From: Onthophagus taurus
Lineage: Eukaryota > Arthropoda > Insecta > Coleoptera > Scarabaeidae
Length of the DNA: 64,000 nucleotides
NCBI RefSeq assembly: GCF_036711975.1
Contig: NC_091971.1
Location: forward strand, 23,071,501-23,135,500
Direction: 5' to 3'
Within the stretch, counting starts at the first letter, position 1. Every line of letters starts with the position of its first letter. This document shows positions 60,660-64,000 of this stretch, one piece after another. The translations under genes and the position numbers were made by a program. The notes under the pieces were generated by a model. It worked only from the letters and a program-made list of their open reading frames with translations. It was not told where the DNA came from and searched no databases.

Positions 60660-61500
60660 TTAATACTTTAAAATGTCCAATGAAATATTTCCAAAAGTTG
60701 AACGATGAGCAAAAACTGAATTTTTTTAACAAGCTATACGTAAAATTTAATACTAAAGATAAACGAAATATTTACTTACAAGGTCTTTTAGAAATGCATG
60801 AAGTTTCAAGGAGATAAACCCAAAAACGCAATAATGCAGAGACAAAAAAGTTGTTCATTTTTCCACTACATTCATGTTGAAGGACAAAACCGTAAAGTGT
60901 GCCAAATCGCCTTTGCTAGTTTACATGGAATTGGACTAAAAAGACTTAAACGTTTAAAATCGCTGCTTCAACAAAATTTAACTCCTCGTGATAAGAGAGG
61001 AACTAATATCAAAGTAAATACTATACTGGAGACAGATAATATTTTGATTCGACAGCACATCAAATCGTTTCCACTAAAAGAAACACATGACTCAAATAAG
61101 GATTACTATTACCTTGATGCAGACTGAACTTTAAAATGATGCATAATCTTTTCGTAGAAAAACATTAAAATAGTCGTATCTGCTACAGTTACTATATTAA
61201 ATATTTTCATGACCATTACAATCATCTACATTTTGGCCGTCCTCAAGTAAATACATGCTGCAAGTGTGAAAAACTTAATATGAAAACAAAAAGTTCAACC
61301 TTAGGAGAACATGCCAAGCGTGCAGCAGTTGCTGAATTGATGATACATAAACGAGCAAAAAAATTTTACACATCGTCGAAGAACTCTACTGCTGAGTGCA
61401 AAACTTGTGACGATTTGGCGGTGTTAACTTTTGATTTCATCACTTGCCAGAAATACCTATTCAAGAAATGTTTTATTTGACTCAGTTATCAGTTAATGTA
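60660..61500 (+). pseudogene. Transposon-derived protein relic, family not named
   Basis: Broken plus-strand frames read YFQKLNDEQKLNFFNKLYVK then KRNIYLQGLLEMHEV, next (60798-61124) CSFFHYIHVEGQNRKVCQIA and LHGIGLKRLKRLKSLL, then YYYLDAD, and after several stops CCKCEKLNMKTKSSTLGEHA (61255-61480). The order 'VC...F...HGI..KR...L', 'YL....', 'C..CD.L' and '...H...A' is one I know from multicopy uncharacterised proteins of insect genomes that behave like transposase genes with zinc-binding cysteines. At least three stops or frameshifts are present. Confidence 0.5.
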
Positions 61501-61547
61501 TTTAGCATTCATAACTGTAAGAATGGACAAGGGTATTTTTATATATA

Positions 61548-63323
61548 CAGGGTGTCTCACGTAACTGGTTCGTTAGAACTTTTTTAGGTTACGCTATTCG
61601 TACAGTTTTGAAATTTTGGTAGCATGGATTGTTCATTCGGAACTTTCGATCTAAAATATTTTCAAGATGGCTGCCACTTCCGGTCTACCGGAAGTAGACA
61701 ATAACTTCGTTATTTTAAATGGAATGCTTTAGTTTTTATTACACCTTTTAATTGTACGAAAAGTAGCGATTTTCTTTTTCGAGTTATTTTGGTTTTAAGC
61801 TTTTTTAGCAAATTTCACCATGCCAACATTCATTCAAAAAAACTCTAAATTGGCACGATTACTCTTTAAATACTCTCAAATAGATTGTCATTTATTGTAT
61901 CAGAGGAAAAAGTGGTCTTTTTTAAACCTTTTATGTAACAACACCTCTAGTTAAATTTATCGTTTTTTTGTATCAGAATATCTTATACAGAGGATGATCA
62001 AAAATTGTATTACCGTTTCTCCATATTCAACCGCAAGAAAGTCGAAAATTTTAAACGGAACGCCCCATATTTTATTAGCCCACCCGAAAGGGAATTTAAT
62101 TCTCTACAATTTATTTATAAACATTCCTATACCTATTTATTGTAGTTTCTCTCATATTGGTAAATTTATCAAAACATGCAGGAAACCGTTTGTATTTTTA
62201 TTAGAAGGTCATGACATTTTGACAGTTTTTTATTACATACGATTGATAATCTTTTAGTTTACTAGCTTTTACTTACCAAAAATAATAAACAGAAGATCAA
62301 ATAAAGGAATGAATTAAAACAAAAAATTAACGACAAAAATATGATTCGGATAAAAATATTAATTTATAATATAAATTTGTTATTAAATTGAATTTGGAAA
62401 TGCAATAAAATATTTATTTCGTTGTCTTCATCACTGGTGAACGGAAACATGCGGTTTCTTTTGGTCTCGATATGTTCAGAACCAAGAAAATCTTTATCAA
62501 TTTTTTGAAATTTCTCCTTGTAATGTTAGATTTGTTAGGCATCTCTAATTAAGAGTTCTACACGTCCTGTCCAAAAGTTTATTACATTCACCATCAATAC
62601 AAAATAAATTTCAAATATCACTTACACCCGTCGTCATATGTAACTAATGACAACAATAATACAAACATGGACAAAAAACTGTAAAAATTTCATAGCTTTC
62701 TAATAAAAAAACCTACATTTCGTGCATGTTTTAATAAATTTCCCAATATGAGGCAAAGTACAATAAATAGGTATAGGAATGTTTATAGATAATTTATAGA
62801 GAATTAAATTCCCTTTCTGATAGGCTAAAAAAACATGAGGTGTTCCATTTAAAATTTGCGAATTTCTCGCCATTGAATATGGAGACACAGTAATTCAATT
62901 TTTGACCATTCTGTATAAGATACTCCGATACAACAAATGACAATCTATTTGACAGCATCTGAAGAGTAATGGTGCCAATGTAGATCTTTTTTGAATGAAC
63001 GTTGGCTGACATATGGGGTTTTAAAGAGCATGTTGAAATTTACCAAAAAAAAGCTTAAAACCAAAATACCTCGAAAACGAATAACTTTTATCAAAGTCAA
63101 CCTATTATTTTACGTACAATTAAACGGTGTAATAAAAACTATAGCATTCCATCTAAAATAACGAAGTTATGGTTTACTTACGGTAGACCGGAAGTGGCGG
63201 CCATCTTGAAAATATTTTAGATCCAAACTTCCGAATGAACAACCCATGCTACCAAAGTTTCAAATCTCTACGAATAGTGGAACCTGAAAAAGTTCTAACG
63301 AACCAGTTACGTGAGACAGCCTG
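61548..63323. mobile_element. Palindromic element with ~650-bp arms
   Basis: CAGGGTGTCTCACGTAACTG at 61548 is mirrored by CAGTTACGTGAGACAGCCTG at 63323, flanked by TATA. Both arms contain GGCTGCCACTTCCGGTCTAC or its inverse and AAATGGAACGC/ACC-type phrases. The core, about 62260-62690, is AT-rich and unique. The small ORFs 61994-62257 (+) and 62888-62700 (-) read nearly the same peptide (SILNGTPH.FLA, then LILY.L.INIPIPIYC) because the arms are inverted copies. One solo arm lies at 10120-10690. Confidence 0.9.
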
Positions 63324-64000
63324 TATATCATGAAGGTATCGCTAATAAAGGCCCTAATGAAGTTACTTCATTTTTATGGAACTACACTCAGCGGCATAAA
63401 AAACGCATCACCTAAAATCATGACCAGTTTTAAACTGTAATAACTTTTGAACGTATTCCTCGATTTGAATAAGGTTTTTTTTTATTTGGAAGGTCTACCT
63501 GCTAGATTTTATATTATATTGGTTAATTTATATTAGATTTGATAGATTTATATTATATTAGTTCGTTCATATTAGATTTATTTGTATCGCCTCATTTGTT
63601 TAGTCTGGATTTGAAGTGTCTCGAGTCGCAAGATTAGGGTTTTTTATCGTATTATTTATTGGGTTGAGTTAGGCGTGGGAATGCGTTGGGGTGTATATTT
63701 CGGTGTTTAGGTAAGGGTTTTTAGTTATAACCTTAAATAAAGAAGGAGCCTGCGAGCTCAACTCATAGCAGTTATTCATTCAGTCTTCGATTTAACACCC
63801 ACCAAAACAGTACCCCTTCAATTCACGCGGAGCAAGGCTCCCTATACAGCGTGTCCCGTATCTTCCGCATCAGAGCATTATACGGTTGTAGAATACATTA
63901 TTCTGAAGCGATCTTTCTAATAAAATTTTTTCGAAATGTTTATAATAACCGCACGGGAACTGTTTAACGACGACCAATAACGGACGACTTTGATTCACCG
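63324..64000. other. Repeat-like sequence to the window end
   Basis: 63385-63470 (CACTCAGCGGCATAAAAAAC, then GCATCACCTAAAATCATGAC) resembles the end of a Tc1-type element, but the partner end is outside. Several short TTAGATTTATATT direct repeats lie around 63505-63575. From about 63730 there is an AATAAAGAAGGAGCCTGCGA stretch that could be a retroelement 3' end. No coding region is supported. Confidence 0.4.

Overview
This window is AT-rich nuclear DNA from an insect, possibly a beetle (that last point is weak inference from repeat style only). The evidence is a set of short-intron host genes with insect homologues together with a dense arthropod-type transposon load. Five host genes can be supported. 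(1) A Lifeguard/TMBIM4-type membrane protein on the minus strand (2509-3426). (2) A cytosolic aspartate aminotransferase on the plus strand (3882-25024), arranged head-to-head with it. (3) An intronless mevalonate kinase (38426-39676). (4) A TRPV channel, best matched to Nanchung, in 12 exons on the minus strand (45146-52515). (5) The last exon of the large replication factor C subunit RFC1 on the minus strand (52675-53152), whose remaining exons lie outside the window. Exon joins for genes 1, 2 and 4 were checked by GT/AG sites and reading phase; they give proteins of 249, 409 and 807 residues.

Most of the rest is transposon sequence, largely inside introns. At 221-1915 there is a 361-bp tandem satellite. 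Intron 2 of the aminotransferase (4224-14954) holds palindromic elements, a Tigger/pogo relic, a hairpin and a foldback element with 143-bp tandem-repeat arms that is itself split by an hAT-like element. Intron 5 (15857-24872) is a nest of up to five levels: an outer element, a second inverted-repeat element, a Tc1 copy, a palindromic element, and inside that a mariner-like copy plus a MITE. A second mariner-like copy lies beside the nest.

Between the aminotransferase and mevalonate kinase (25025-38425) lies a P-element-like (THAP9-type) transposase split by about 9.8 kb of other mobile DNA. A 0.65-kb piece of the transposase is directly repeated on both sides of that DNA. The insert belongs to a family with CCCAGTAAACA ends rich in GAAAC/GTTTC motifs. 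It carries in turn a 1.2-kb palindromic element and a 3.8-kb foldback element with a 9-bp target duplication and 171-bp tandem-repeat arms. In the unique core of this foldback is a multi-exon gene for an SGNH (GDSL-like) hydrolase with its own TATA/initiator promoter. This cargo-bearing foldback is the most unusual thing I see here.

After mevalonate kinase come mariner and LINE relics, a TTAA-flanked Kolobok/Mutator-like element, and a second copy of the 1.2-kb palindromic family. The large nan intron (47223-51628) contains LINE pieces in both orientations and another palindromic element. In the RFC1 intron (53153 to the window end) a nearly complete gypsy-type LTR retrotransposon with 135-bp LTRs and a 5-bp target duplication sits inside a LINE. 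Further MITEs, a transposase relic and a palindromic element follow. No rRNA, tRNA or CRISPR array was recognised.
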